Source: Lunularia cruciata
Taxonomy: Eukaryota > Streptophyta > Marchantiopsida > Lunulariales > Lunulariaceae
Assembly (NCBI GenBank): GCA_948567375.1
Contig: OX419758.1
Location: 6,329,001-6,393,000, forward strand
DNA length: 64,000 nt
Direction: 5' to 3'
Below the pieces are notes generated by a model that was not told the origin of the DNA, searched no databases, and saw only the letters and a list, made by a program, of their open reading frames with translations. Shown here piece after piece: positions 11,710-22,229 of the stretch; within the stretch, counting starts at the first letter, position 1, and every line of letters begins with the position of its first letter. The position numbers and the translations under genes were made by a program.

Positions 11710-12123
11710 TATAAAAGACCAAGATCAAGGAGAGAAATAGGAGAATGGAAGATCACATTGAGACACTTGAACGTGGAAAAATCCAAATGCTTAGCATGAG
11801 CTTTGGCTCTTGTATTTATAAGGAGCATACAAGGCTCTTGAGATGCTTCTCAAGAAGCTTCCTTGAGCCACTTTCTTGGAGTGCAAGCCGAGTTAACTAA
11901 GAAGCTTCCTTCTAGAAACCGCCTACTTGGCTTGCAAGCTAAGCTAGTTGGAAGCTTCTAGAAGCTTCCTTCTAGAAGCTACTTACTTGGGGTGAAAGCT
12001 AAGCTAGCTGAGAAGCTTCCCAAGAAGTTTCCTAGATACTTCTAGAATATTCTAGGCTAATTTGGCATATTTGCCACTTCATTAGTCCTAACTAACTTCA
12101 TCGTTAAACTCCATATTGTTACA
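11710..12123 (-). repeat. 3' LTR of chromovirus A
   Basis: A 414-bp LTR in minus orientation. On the plus strand it starts TATAAAAGACC (TGTAAAAG in sister copies) and ends GTTACA. It matches the LTRs at 20813-21219, 26068-26483 and 58333-58738. The left flank GATAC (11705-11709) equals the right flank of the LTR at 26068-26483, marking both as ends of one insertion. A TATA box (minus-strand TATAAATA, 11813-11820) lies downstream, in element orientation, of a block of GAA/TTC palindromes. The adjoining plus-strand sequence TTCCCCCACCGC (from about 12125) is the complement of a polypurine tract. Confidence 0.85.
11951..12052 (-). promoter_or_regulatory. heat-shock-element-like array in the LTR U3
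   Basis: GAAGCTTCTAGAAGCTTC at 11951-11968 is four contiguous alternating nGAAn/nTTCn units, the ideal form of a plant heat-shock element. TTCTAGAATATTC at 12040-12052 is another three-unit site. Further two-unit sites (GAAGCTTC, AGAAGTTTC) lie between and toward the TATA box. All are upstream of the TATA box in element orientation. Heat response is an inference from the motif. Confidence 0.55.
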
Positions 12124-12350
12124 TATTCCCCCACCGCTAGTTGGTGACATCTTTGTTGCTAGTAAAACTTTGAACTCTTGGATGGCCATTTGTGCATTCT
12201 GGAGGTGAGAAAGAGGTTCCCATGTAACATCATGAAGGGGATACCTTTTCCAAAGGACCTTGTACTTTGTATGTTGTCATCGGCCTCATTGGATGAGGCA
12301 ACACGTAAGGATCCGATCAACTTTGTACTCCTCATGATCATTGATAGGAT

Positions 12351-12377
12351 GGGAGGAGGAGGAGGAGGAGGAGGAGG
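12351..12377. repeat. (GGA)n microsatellite
   Basis: About nine GGA units, lying in the decayed chromodomain linker of chromovirus A. The corresponding position in the copy at 21.4 kb has only two short GGA groups, so the array expanded after insertion. Confidence 0.9.
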
Positions 12378-12460
12378 TTAGACAAAAGAGGAAAAAGAAG
12401 ATGGGTTAGAACAAAGGATTTCAACTTGGAAACATGAAAGATAGGGTGGATGTGCATATG

Positions 12461-12485
12461 ACAAGGCAAGGCAAGGCAAGGCAAG
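12461..12485. repeat. (AAGGC)n short tandem repeat
   Basis: Four to five units of AAGGC in chromovirus A. The sister copy at 21544-21555 has two, showing slippage in this pentamer. Confidence 0.85.
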
Positions 12486-13121
12486 TCGATAAGCAACAGG
12501 AGAGATGATTTAGGTGACTTCAAAGGGTTTTATCTAATTAAAAGCAAGTTTATGGACTTGGGTATCAAGTGGGAGGGGTAGGTTACTAGATGAGAGCATG
12601 ACCTTATTACCAACTTGAAAGGTGAGATCACAACGATGGTGGTTTGCATATTATTTCTGATGATTTTGGGCAATGAGGAGGTGAGATTTGGCTTGTTGGA
12701 AGGATTGGGATATGGTGGTCAAGAAGGTTGAAGTATGAGGGACATGGGATGAAGGAGGAGCAAGAAGGGAATCTGGAATGAGTGGATCTTGGCCAAAATT
12801 GAGGAAGAAAGGAGAGAATCTGATGCTTGCATGTTTGGAATTATTGTATGCAAACTCCGTAGCCACAACACATTCATTCCAATTGGTATAGTGATTGTTG
12901 GCAAAGGCATGAGGTATATCCTCCAAGGTGTGATTTTTATGTTTAGTTTTTCCATCAATTTGAGGAATAGGCCGTGGACAAAGCAAGCTTGGTGAAGAGT
13001 ATATAAAAGAGTGCTTGCCAAAACTTTCTAGTGAATCAAAGATCATGATTGGAGATGAGAACATGCGACATCCCATGATGCTTAAAGATATTGTTGAAGT
13101 AGATTGTGCTACTGTTGGATC

Positions 13122-13814
13122 TATAAAGCCCATTTGTGCATGTGTGTGGTATTGTGATATTTAGCTTGGTATTACAAGTACTTGAGAGATATTATTTATA
13201 TATAGATAAAGGATGGTTCTACATTAGTCATGATTAGCTAAAGTTAGTCATAGCTAAGATAGAGGGGACCTTACTTTAGAGGAAGTGAAAAAGATGAGCA
13301 CCACTATTTTGGATTCTAGTGTGTTGACTTGGTATTATTCTTAGGTGTTTGGCTTTGAGGAAAGAGTTGGGAACTCTTGGGCCTGCAAGCCTTTTTGTTT
13401 TGGATTCTTCTTTAGTCCAAAAAATAGCCCATGTGAAGGAATCCTTGACTTAGTGGTTGGGTCAAGATAAGATCACATGCTAGTGGAATATGCCTATGTG
13501 AATGGATATTCCTTTCTACTTTTTTGACTTTACTTGACTTTTAGTCTAGTAACTTGAGTTACTACGGTAATTAGTAACTTTGATACGTAACTATTTTGAA
13601 AGTATATAAACAAGGGGTAAGGAGGTACTCATCATCCTTTCATTTGCAACTATCTCTCTCTCATTGAGTTCTCTAATGAGCAATGTTTTGAGTATTGGAG
13701 TGTTAGCCTTGGAGGAGTATGATGGAGTTGGTGTTCCTTGCTTTCTTAGTCCATGGTGCGCTACCATAATAGCCATCAGAGGTTCATCCTGAGTGAGAGA
13801 CAAGCTGGCTCATA
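13122..13814 (+). repeat. 5' LTR
   Basis: Aligns along its length with 20107-20796. It begins TATAAAGCCCATTTG against TGTAACATCCATTTG in the 3' LTR, and both end GGCTCATA. The solo copy ends GGCTCACA, so the family consensus is TG...CA and the TA end is a C-to-T change. A TATA box TATATAAA is at 13603-13610. Confidence 0.85.
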
Positions 13815-13818
13815 TTTT

Positions 13819-13835
13819 TGGTTCCATTGTCAGGA
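13819..13835 (+). promoter_or_regulatory. primer-binding site, tRNA-Asp type
   Basis: TGGTTCCATTGTCAGGA follows the 5' LTR by four bases. It resembles the TGGCGCCGTTGCCGGGGA primer site common in plant Athila/Tat elements, with several C-to-T and G-to-A changes. Position and similarity support the call; the exact tRNA is an inference. Confidence 0.6.
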
Positions 13836-14695
13836 CTTCTCTAGAAGGCAAGAAAATGTTCCGCATTCAATTTTACATTAGGCAAAAGGAGGCTATGAGA
13901 GCTCACTTGGAGAGAACATTAGGAGAGGAGAGGACTGAACTTATGTTAGAGAACCAAGATCCATTTGTATACCTTGAAGTTCATTATGATGTCTTTGAAG
14001 TGATTTTGTACATCTTGTACACATGAGAGGATTTGGAGAGATTGTGTGAGGTGGATTGCAGATTTTGGGAATTAAAGTGATTTTGGGCAAAAACTCAAGT
14101 TTGAGATCTGAACTTGAAATTTGTACACATGATATTTTGGGTTGTCCTTCAGTTAGCACACTTAGAATTATTGTGAGTGCTATTATGTGCATTGAGCTAG
14201 AATTTTGAAAGTTGATAGGGTAAACTACTCCAACAACTACATGCTCTTTACAAAATTGTACACAGTCTGCCATTTCTTCAATTTTCAATGGATTTTTGTA
14301 AAATTTTCCAAGAAAATTTAGTATGTTATATCTACTTGCTGACATAAAAATTAGAGAGAGATCATTCTTGAGCAAAGAGTTATGAATTTTTGAAGTGAGG
14401 GGGGTGGTTTTTAGACCAAATCTGAAATATGTGTGCTGAATAGAAAGATGTCTAGGCCAAATGGCTGAATGAAAAGATTTGAAATTTTTCAGAGAGTAAC
14501 AACCTAGAGTTGTGATCAAGTGTGAAAAATTTCAAATGACTTTCATGTACAAGTTGAGCGATTTGAGTGAAATTGTGAGGAAGGGTCAATTCTGCAAAGT
14601 TGAGATCTCATGCATGAGGAGTTTGAGAGCAACAAAAAGCATGTTTGAGTGTTTAGATTCATCTTGGGAACATGGACGGTCATCAAAAGTGAAAA

Positions 14696-15145
14696 TTGAG
14701 ACTATGCAAGGTTCCCAAAGGGTTTGAGGTGATTCTAGGTGTGGATTTGAGGAAAAGAGAGTTTACAATAGAATTTGAAAAGAGTGTTGAGAGGATCCAA
14801 AAACCTACGCCACTTGGAAGAAAGAGTGAGTCTAAGTGCTTTCTATGTGGAGAGAAGGGACATAAGGCAAGTTCATGTCCATTGACCTTTGAGAGCAGGA
14901 GATTGAGGGAATGGAGAGGCTTACTTGAGTTGGGTTTGCATGTTGGACCTTCTTCACCAAGATTGGGAGGGAGAAGATCTAAGACCAAGGAGTTGTGTGA
15001 GGTTTGTGGAGTGGAAGGACTTCCAAAAGGACATGAGTGTAGTGGAGTAAAAGCACTTTTGGAGAATTTGGTGAAGGATCTTGGAGAGAGTCTTAGTACA
15101 GCTATAGAAATACTATCACCTTCGTCAGCTAGTTCTCAAGATTAG
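14696..15145 (+). CDS. zinc-knuckle protein upstream of gag in the Ty3/gypsy element
   Basis: A 149-codon frame between the 5' LTR and gag. It contains a CCHC knuckle CFLCGEKGHKASSC (C-x2-C-x4-H-x4-C) near residues 47-60 and a second Cys-rich group CEVCGVEGLPKGHEC near residues 101-115. The first 45 residues contain EVILGVDLRKREFTIEFEK. Nucleic-acid binding is expected from the knuckle. gag further on has its own degenerate knuckle (SCGGRGHIQKNC), so this is an extra or separate domain. It could be a relic of the 5' part of a longer gag or a captured host fragment. Confidence 0.5.
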   Translation: MRLCKVPKGFEVILGVDLRKREFTIEFEKSVERIQKPTPLGRKSESKCFLCGEKGHKASSCPLTFESRRLREWRGLLELGLHVGPSSPRLGGRRSKTKELCEVCGVEGLPKGHECSGVKALLENLVKDLGESLSTAIEILSPSSASSQD

Positions 15146-15369
15146 TGATAGAGATAATCTTTCAACTTCTGGATAAACTATCCATGAGAATTCGATTAAT
15201 ATGCACTCTAGAATTTGATGTTGCTATAGAAATCTTGCAACAACCTGAACCTTTTGCATTTCCAAGGGTAGATTATTCTCAAATGGTGTTAGTCATGTAC
15301 ATACTCTATTAGTTATAGAGTGAGAGAAAAAAAAGAGAAAAAAAATTTGTGAGAAAAGAAAGATAGTGA

Positions 15370-17239
15370 GGGGTTAAGATAGAGAAACTTTCAGTTTTCT
15401 TTGGCAAGGATGGAGAAGATGTGGAGGCCTTTGTGAGAGACTTCAAGAGAGCTTGCATAGGAAACAATGAGAGGAGGAAGAATGAGTGGGCCTCATTTTT
15501 ACCAGATTTCTTTGAGGATACAACACTTACATGGTATGAGTCCAAATACCAAAAGAGAGAGGAGAGATGGGCAAGAAGAGTCTTGGAAGAGTTTGACTTT
15601 AGCACTCATTGAAAAATTTCTCCCAAATAAGAGTTATGAGATATTGATGAGTGAGGTTACCTTTCTCAAGAAAGGAGATGGAGAGAAAGTGGGAGTCTAT
15701 GTGAAAAGAGTGGAAAAGTTAGAGTCCAGATTTTGCATAGTGTTGAGGAAGGGTGGGGATGATGTGGAGACTACTATGATTGGCATAGGGGCCATGCTCA
15801 CCAAGAATTGTGTGCAAGGGTTGAGACCACAAATTAGAAGCAAGGTCATATATGAGAAACCTTCTTCCAAGGTTGAAACTATCAAAATCGCATTTCGTAT
15901 GGAGGAGAGTTTGGAAGGGGATGAGAGTGATTTAGTGGTGAAGGAGGTTGTGCATCCTCCTCAAGGTTACAAGTATAGTGGAACTTCTGATACTTTGGTG
16001 GCAAGGGTTGCAACACAATTAGTAGTTGCTCCAGTTCTTGCACCTCCACCAAAACATTCACTTCAAACCATCACAAAACAACTTGCAGATCTCAAAATCA
16101 ATGTGGTGCAATTATGGGAGAAGAGAGAGGTGGATCAAAATGTAGAGAGAGGATCTAGGAGTTATGGAAATTATCTATATAGAAGAGGCCAACCAGCCAA
16201 CAATTCCAATGATAGAAATTCTTTCAGTTGTGGAGGAAGAGGCCATATCCAAAAGAATTGCCCAAATTCCACTTACCATGGAGGAAGGAGTTATGAGAAA
16301 GCCAATAGAGGGAAAGAGGGAGGTAGTGAAACCCAAGTGGCTCCTAATCCAAAAAAAGGTAAGGAGATAGCATCCATTAATGAAATTGAGACCAAGTATG
16401 AGAAGGGAGAGTGCTCAAACTCCAATGGTCTTAATTTGGAGCTTTTCGCACAAGAGAAGAAGAGAGTTTGTTTTGCAAAGGATGTTCACTCTTCTCAAGG
16501 ATTTACTCCAAGCAAGGATACTCCTATTTCTACTAGGAGCACTTGCACCTCAACACCATTAACAACAAAGACTCCAAGGAAGAAGTTGGAGATAGAGGAT
16601 TTCTTGATTTCAAAGCAACAATGGAACTACAATGTGTTGGAGGATGTTGGTAGCCACAAGGCTAACATCACAATGTGCCAGTTGATTGCTTTGAACCCTA
16701 CCTTGAGAAAAGAGCTTAGAGGTGGTTTGAGATCTACAAGGAGCAAGAGGAAGAAGAAGGCAAAACCTCCAGTATCAATGGGGGTGGTGGATGCCAAGCC
16801 AGCACCATGGGAAGCTTGTGAATATGCCTCTAAGATTGATGTAAGAGTGAATGGTCACAACATCAAGGATGCACTGGTTGATGGAGGATCAGCAGTGAAT
16901 GCCATGTCAGAAAGGTTGATGAAAAAATTGGGTATGATACCCTCAAGACCTTCAACATTTGTGGTGAGCATGGCAAACAAACAAAAAGTTCGACCAGTAG
17001 GGGTGATGGATAAAGTGGTAGTTTCAGTTATGAGAGTTCAAAATCTCATGACTTTCCAAGTCTTGAAGGATTCAAGCTATGATTTACTTCTTGGGAGGCC
17101 ATGGTTGAGAGCAGCATGCACAACTGATCGATGGCACAAAGGGTACTTGAGGATTGGGCCATCAAACCATAGAGTCACAGTTCTTATGACTAACAACACC
17201 AACACTTCACATTCAAATACACTATCTTCTGATTATTGA
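15370..17239 (+). pseudogene. gag and protease of the Ty3/gypsy element, one frameshift
   Basis: The gag start region reads in one frame to 15612 (DGEDVEAFVRDFKRACIG, then WASFLPDFFEDTTLTWYES), and the sequence continues in another frame from about 15590 to 17239, so one frameshift separates them. The second frame (590 codons as an open frame) holds gag helices, a degenerate zinc knuckle SCGGRGHIQKNC near 16230-16265, a Lys/Ser-rich linker and an aspartic protease near 16850-17110. The protease motif is ALVDGGSAVNAM, with DGG where most retropepsins have D(S/T)G, and the closing YDLLLGRPWL. Gag packages the RNA and the protease matures the polyprotein. Confidence 0.8.
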
Positions 17240-17269
17240 GAATCAGATTCTGAAGAAAGAGCTTCAGGT

Positions 17270-18720
17270 GTGGACACAAGCACGGAGGAGGAGACTTCCA
17301 CGGAGGGAGATGAATCTGAATCTGATTCAAATGTGTATCCTTTGTGTGCTATGGATTTTTCACCTAAGCCAGAGGTTTTGAAGGACTCAGATAAATCACC
17401 ATTGACACGTGAGGAGGTAGAGAGAAGGTTACCTATCCTCAAGTATGGTCCAAATGTTACCAAGGAGGAGAAGGTGAGATTTGAGGAGATTTTCCATAAG
17501 TTCATCCATATGTTTGCTTTTAGTTACAAGGATTTGAAGGAAGTTACCTTGGAGGAGCTCAAGATTGAGGTGGAGTCACATGCAAGACCAATCCGCCAAA
17601 CGCAATGTCGCATTAGCCCACCAATATCTTTGGTTGTGAAGGAGGAGATTGATAAGCTCAAGGAGGCCGGATTTATCTTTTGAGGTGGAGAATTCAGAAT
17701 GGGTGTCTCCAATTGTCATTGTGAAGAAAAAGAATGGCAAGCTTTGGGTATGTGTGGTTTACAAGAAGCTCAATGATGTTACCAAGAAGGACTACTACCC
17801 ATTGCCATGCATTGGTGAGATCTTGGAGGAGGTTGTAGGTCATGAGAGGTACAGTTTTGGAGATGGTTATAGTGGATATAACCAAATCAAGATTGCACTA
17901 GAGCATCAACAACTCACCACATTCACCACACATTGGGGAACTTACGCTTTCAACGTCATGCCTTTTGGGCTTTGCAATGCTCCAACCACATTCCAACGGT
18001 TCATGAACAAGGTATTTGAACCTTTCATTGGGAAATTTGTAAGAGACTTCATTGATGACTTTTGTGTCTATGGGAGCAAGGAGGAGCACTTTGAGCACCT
18101 AGTCAAGGTCTTGCAATGCTTGGATGAGGCAAATGCATCACTCAACCCAGAGAAGTGCATTTTTGGATGTGAAGAAGGTCTACTTTTGGGGCACATCATC
18201 TCCAATGATGGAATAGAAGTTGATCTTAAGAAGATTACATGGTGATTTTGGAAAACAAGGAGGCTCTCGAAGCTTTTAAGGAGCTCAAGCAATCCCTTGT
18301 TGTAGCTCCAATTCTTGCTAAACCTGATTGGAGTAAGCCTTTCATCCTCTACACTGATGCTTCTAATGTAGCTATAGGATGCACTCTTAGTCAATTAGAC
18401 GAATATGGGCATGATCATCCAATAGCTTATGCTAGTAGGCAGATGGTTTCAATAGAAAAGAACTGCTCTGTCACGGAGAGAGAAGGGTTGGCAGTGATCA
18501 TTGGTCTCAAGAAGTTTAGACATTACTTGATTGGAGGGAAAGCCACCATTGTCACAAATCACAAGGCTTTGAAAAACATCTTCAACAAGCGTAATGTTGA
18601 AAGGAGACTAGCAAGGTGGATGATACTCTTGTCTGAGTATGACTACACCATTGAAGATAGGCCAAGAAAGAAACATGCAAATGCTGATTTGTTATCTAGG
18701 GCCTATGATCATGATGGAGA
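17270..18720 (+). pseudogene. reverse transcriptase and RNase H of the Ty3/gypsy element
   Basis: Three overlapping frames (17270-17683, 17649-18245, 18239-19189) together give a full reverse transcriptase. It has the entry region ISLVVKEEIDKLKEAGF, the palm motif FGDGYSGYNQIKI, MPFGLCNAPTTFQRFM and the catalytic box FIDDFCVYG. RNase H follows with LYTDASNVAIG (catalytic Asp) and ends at NADLLSRAY. Two frameshifts, near 17680 and 18240, break the protein. It synthesises element cDNA from RNA in the cytoplasm. Confidence 0.9.
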
Positions 18721-18789
18721 TGAGCAAGTGGATGATTCCTTCCAGGATGAGGAGCTCATGACAATCTCAGTCACTCAAAAGGTTCCAAT

Positions 18790-19968
18790 GGAGTACAAGG
18801 AGATTGTGGATTTTGTGACAAGAGGTAACTATCCAAAAGGGATGCATGCTAGGGAGAAGAAAGCCCTTGCAGCAAGATCTAGACCTTACACAATGGTGGA
18901 GGATATTCATTTTTACCAAGGAGTAGATGGTCTACTTCAAAGAGCAATGGGTAAGGAAGAGTCTATCCTACTTATAAAGGAGTTTCTTGAAGGTTTGGTG
19001 TATGGAGGACACTTTGCAGGAAAGGTGACTGCTTTCAAGATTCTAGATGTAGGTTACCATTGGAGAGGAATTTTCAAGGATTATCTTGATTATTGCAAAA
19101 CCTGTCATGTTTGTCAAGCTTTTGCTAGAAAGTCTACATCCACTCCACCACTTAGATCAATTCCATTGCTAGGACCTTTTGAGAAGTGAGGAATTGATTT
19201 TGTAGGTCCTCTCAATAGAACCCCAAGGAACTATTGGTACATTGTGGTAGTTACTAATTACCTTACCAAGTGGGTTAAGGCTAGACCATTGAGGGACAAG
19301 AATGAAGATGAAGTTGGTAGATTTCTTTATGAACGCATTATCACTAGATTTGGATGCCCTTTGGAGTTGGTTTTTTATAGAGGAGGAGAGTTTACAAGAA
19401 GCATTACTCCAGCCATGCTACAACATTTCTCTATCACACATAGAGTAACTACATCCTATAAGCCAAATTCTAATGGCTTGGCAGAGAGAACCAATTAGAC
19501 CTTGTGCATGGTGTTGGCCAAAGATGCGGAAATGGAGGGGCTAAACATCATTGGGACAAGAAGATTCATGCAGTTTTGTGGGAGTATAAGACAACCATGA
19601 AGACTTCCACTGGATATTCTCCATTTCAATTGGTATATGGTATTGAGTCTACCCTACCTATTCACTTTGATCTTCCTACCTTCCAAAGCACTCATAGGAG
19701 ATTGAAGAAAGCACAAGGAGGTGATGCAGAGAAGTCAAGGAAAGAACAACTCATGGAGTTGGAAGAGGCAAGAGCAGTTGTTATGGTTCAAGTGGAGCAA
19801 GCCCAAAGGAAACAAAAGGAGAGCTATGACAAGAGGCAAGGCAAGAAGAAGGTGGAGCCTTTCAAAGGAGGTGATTGGGTAATATTGTTTGATTCCATTC
19901 GATTCAAGAGGGTGCAAAAGAAGTTTTTGCCTAAGTACTTTGGACCTTTCATAGTGGAGAAGGTGTGA
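18790..19968 (+). pseudogene. integrase of the Ty3/gypsy element, catalytic Asp lost
   Basis: The zinc-binding head is present (GGHFAGKVTAFK, then YCKTCHVCQ). The core starts GIDFVGPL just after an in-frame TGA at 19187-19189. The second catalytic position reads LVFYRGGEF, with Tyr where integrases have Asp. The third reads NGLAERTN with its Glu. A TAG at 19497-19499 and a frame change then lead to the C-terminal part 19504-19968 (WEYKTTMKTSTGYSPFQLVY, ending LPKYFGPFIVEKV). No chromodomain follows. The protein cannot be functional. Confidence 0.85.
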
Positions 19969-20106
19969 GGCAATTACACCTAAGATCTCAAGGAGTTGGG
20001 AGCAAGACACTTTCAAAGGATTAACCATGATAACTTGAAGATATATTATAGATGGTAGAGAGACTTTCACTTTGAGGACAAAGTGAAAACTTAGTCTGGT
20101 GGTAAA

Positions 20107-20796
20107 TGTAACATCCATTTGTGCATGTGTCGTATTGTGATATTTAGCTTGGTATTACAAGTCCTTGAGAGATATTATTTATATATAAATAAATGATGGT
20201 TCTATATTAGTCATGATTAGCTAAAGTTAGTCATAGCTAAGATAGAGGGGACCTTACTTTAGAGGAAGTGGAAAAGAGAGCACCACTATTTTGGATTCTA
20301 ATGTGTTGACTTGGTATTATTCCTAGGTGTTTGGCTTTGAGGAAAGAGTTGAGAACTCTTGGGCTTGCAAGTCTTTTTGTTTTGGATTCTTCTATAGTCC
20401 AAAAAATAGCCCATGTGAAGGAATCCTTGACTTAGTGGTTGGGTCAAGATAAGATCACATGCTAGTGGAATATGCCCATGTGAATGGATATTCCTTTCTA
20501 CTTTTTTGACTTTACTTGACTTTTAGTCTAGTGACTTGAGTTACTACGGTAATTAGTAACTTTGGTACGTCACTATTTTGCAAGTATATAAACAAGGGGT
20601 GAAGAGGTACTCATCATCCTTTCATTTGCAACTATCTCTCTCTCATTGAGTTCTCTAGTGAGCAATGTTTTGAGTCTTGGAGTGTTAGCCTTGGAGGAGT
20701 ATGATGGAGTTGGGGTTCATTGCCTTCTTAGTCCATGGTGCACTACCATAATAGCCATCAGAGGTTCATCTTGAGTGAGAAACAGGCCGGCTCATA
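20107..20796 (+). repeat. 3' LTR
   Basis: 690 bp, starting TGTAACATCC just after GTCTGGTGGTAAA (a weak polypurine tract) and ending GGCTCATA. It is followed by GATC, which also precedes the 5' LTR. Confidence 0.85.
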
Positions 20797-20812
20797 GATC
20801 ATCCATGGTATT

Positions 20813-21219
20813 TGTAAAAGACCAAGACCAAGAAAAGAAATACAAGAATGGAAGCTCACATTGAGACACTTGAGAGTAAACTCTGAATGCCTATCATGAG
20901 CTTTGGCTTTGGTATTTATAGGTAGCATACAAGGCCCTTGAGAAGCTTCTCAAGATGCTTCCTTGAGCCACTTTCTTAGAGTGTAAGTCAAGTTAACTAG
21001 GAAGCTTCACAAGAAGTTTCCTTCTAGAAGCTGCCTACTTGGCATGCAAGCTAAGCTAGTTGGAAGCTTCTAGAAGCTACTTACTTGAAGTGTAAGCTAA
21101 GCTAGCTGGGAAGTTCCCAAGAAGCTTCTTAGCTACTTCCAGAATATTCTAGACTAATTTGTCTTATTTGCTACTTTGTTAGCCCTACTAACTTTGTTGC
21201 TAAACTCCATATTGTTACA
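20813..21219 (-). repeat. 3' LTR of chromovirus B
   Basis: 407 bp, same family as 11710-12123, starting on the plus strand TGTAAAAGACC and ending ATTGTTACA. A C-rich stretch TTCCCCCACCGC just right of it is the complement of the polypurine tract. It lies 12 bp right of the gypsy 3' target duplication. It contains AGAATATTCT and GAAGCTTCTAGAAGC, as in the other copies. Confidence 0.8.
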
Positions 21220-21229
21220 TATTCCCCCA

Positions 21230-21860
21230 CCGCTAGTTGGTGACGTCCTTGTTGCCAATGAAACTTTGAACTCCTGGATGGCCATCTATGCATTCTGGAG
21301 GTGAGAAAGAGGTTCCCATGTGGCATCATGAAGGGATACCCTTTCCAAAGGACCTTGTACTCCGTGTATTTTTGACGGCCTCGTTGAATATGGCAACGTG
21401 CAAGGATATGATCAACTTTGTACTCCTCATGATCAATGGTAGGGACAGCAGGAGGGGAGGTTGGACTCAAGAGGAAAAGGAGGAGGGTTAGGAACAAAGG
21501 GTTTCAACTTGAAAACATGAAAGACAAGATGGATACGCATATGACAAGGCAAGGCAAGTCGATAAGGAACAAGAGAGACAATTTAGGTGACATCAAAGAG
21601 TCATATCCAATTAGAGGCAAGGTTATGAACTTGGGTATCAAGTGGGAGAGGGAGGTTACTAGAGGATAGCATGAATTTATCACCAACTTCAAATGTGAGA
21701 TCACGACGATGGTTGTCCGCATATTGTTTTTGACGATTCTGAGCAACAAGGAGATGAGATTTGGCTTGTTGGAGAGATTGGGATATTGTGGTCAAGAATG
21801 TTGAAGTATGAAGAACTTGAGATGGAAGGGGAACAAGAAGAGTATCTGGAACAAGTGATG
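21230..21860 (-). pseudogene. chromovirus B: chromodomain and integrase C terminus
   Basis: The minus frame 21171-21497 encodes a chromodomain with DHEEYKVDHILARCHIQ, then KYTEYKVLWKGYPF, the diagnostic YxVxWKGY pattern. A frameshift follows in the WEPLSHLQN segment. Upstream, 21601-21795 encodes the integrase tail with RRDLTFEVGDK. Similarity to the copies at 12.6 and 62.2 kb stops at about 21860, so B is truncated there. Chromodomains of this class direct integration to methylated-histone chromatin. Confidence 0.85.
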
Positions 21861-21861
21861 T

Positions 21862-22229
21862 TGTGGGTTTTGTCTAGTCTCAAGGATGCATCTGGCACAT
21901 GGCTACTTGTGCTCAGTTTGATCCTATTTTCACTGATTTGTAGTTCCCATAGTCTGACGCTTTCTTACCTCCCTGGATTATTGGAGACCTCTCCTTAGCT
22001 AGTTTGTGTTGTTCACTAGTCCTTGAGCTTGGATCCCCTTGAAAGGGTTGTTTAGCATTGACTTTGCAGAACTGATCTTGTCATGAGTGCTTGGTGTTAT
22101 TGTTTCTACCTCTGCGTAGTCTCGTATCTTATTTTCCGTCAGGTTTGGCTATGGCACAGGTTTTGGTGGTTTGTAGGCTAGGCCAGGTGATCAATGAAGT
22201 CTTGCAGTGAGTGATCTAATCCAACAAGA
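21862..22229. other. unrelated 370-bp insert at the B/A chromovirus junction
   Basis: Sister chromovirus copies read through continuously here, but this stretch matches none of them. It is richer in T and G than its neighbours and has no long frame, terminal repeats or visible target duplication. Integrase similarity resumes at about 22230 (TTTGCTTAATAAGCTTATCC region). It may be filler DNA at a deletion junction or a fragment of another repeat. Confidence 0.5.

Larger units (their letters stand above)
12124..13121 (-). pseudogene. chromovirus A: chromodomain and integrase C-terminal part
   Basis: The minus frame 12651-13133 encodes the C-terminal integrase region, with EFAYNNSKHASIRFSPFFLN, the conserved block after the DDE core, then a GPY-like tail. 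Below it, 12159-12341 is a frameshifted chromodomain remnant. The integrase is cut at 13121 by the plus-strand Ty3/gypsy element; the target is duplicated as GATC (13118-13121 and 20797-20800), and the next integrase bases (ATCCATGGTA) appear at 20801. Frameshifts and stops make it inactive. Confidence 0.8.
13122..20796 (+). mobile_element. near full-length Ty3/gypsy retrotransposon (non-chromodomain, Tat/Athila-like)
   Basis: Two 690-bp LTRs (13122-13814, 20107-20796) bracket gag, protease, reverse transcriptase, RNase H and integrase in Ty3/gypsy order. The primer-binding site resembles the tRNA-Asp type used by Athila/Tat elements, and no chromodomain follows the integrase. Reverse-transcriptase phrases such as MPFGLCNAPTTFQRFM and FIDDFCVYG also fit that lineage. 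The element inserted into the integrase of chromovirus A with a 4-bp duplication GATC. At least four frameshifts or stops interrupt pol, so it is dead. Lineage is inferred from motifs without an alignment. Confidence 0.85.

Noticed and set aside
13591..13803. Minus-strand 70-codon frame recurring at 8880 and 61971
   Set aside because: It is LTR sequence shared by three copies, not a gene.
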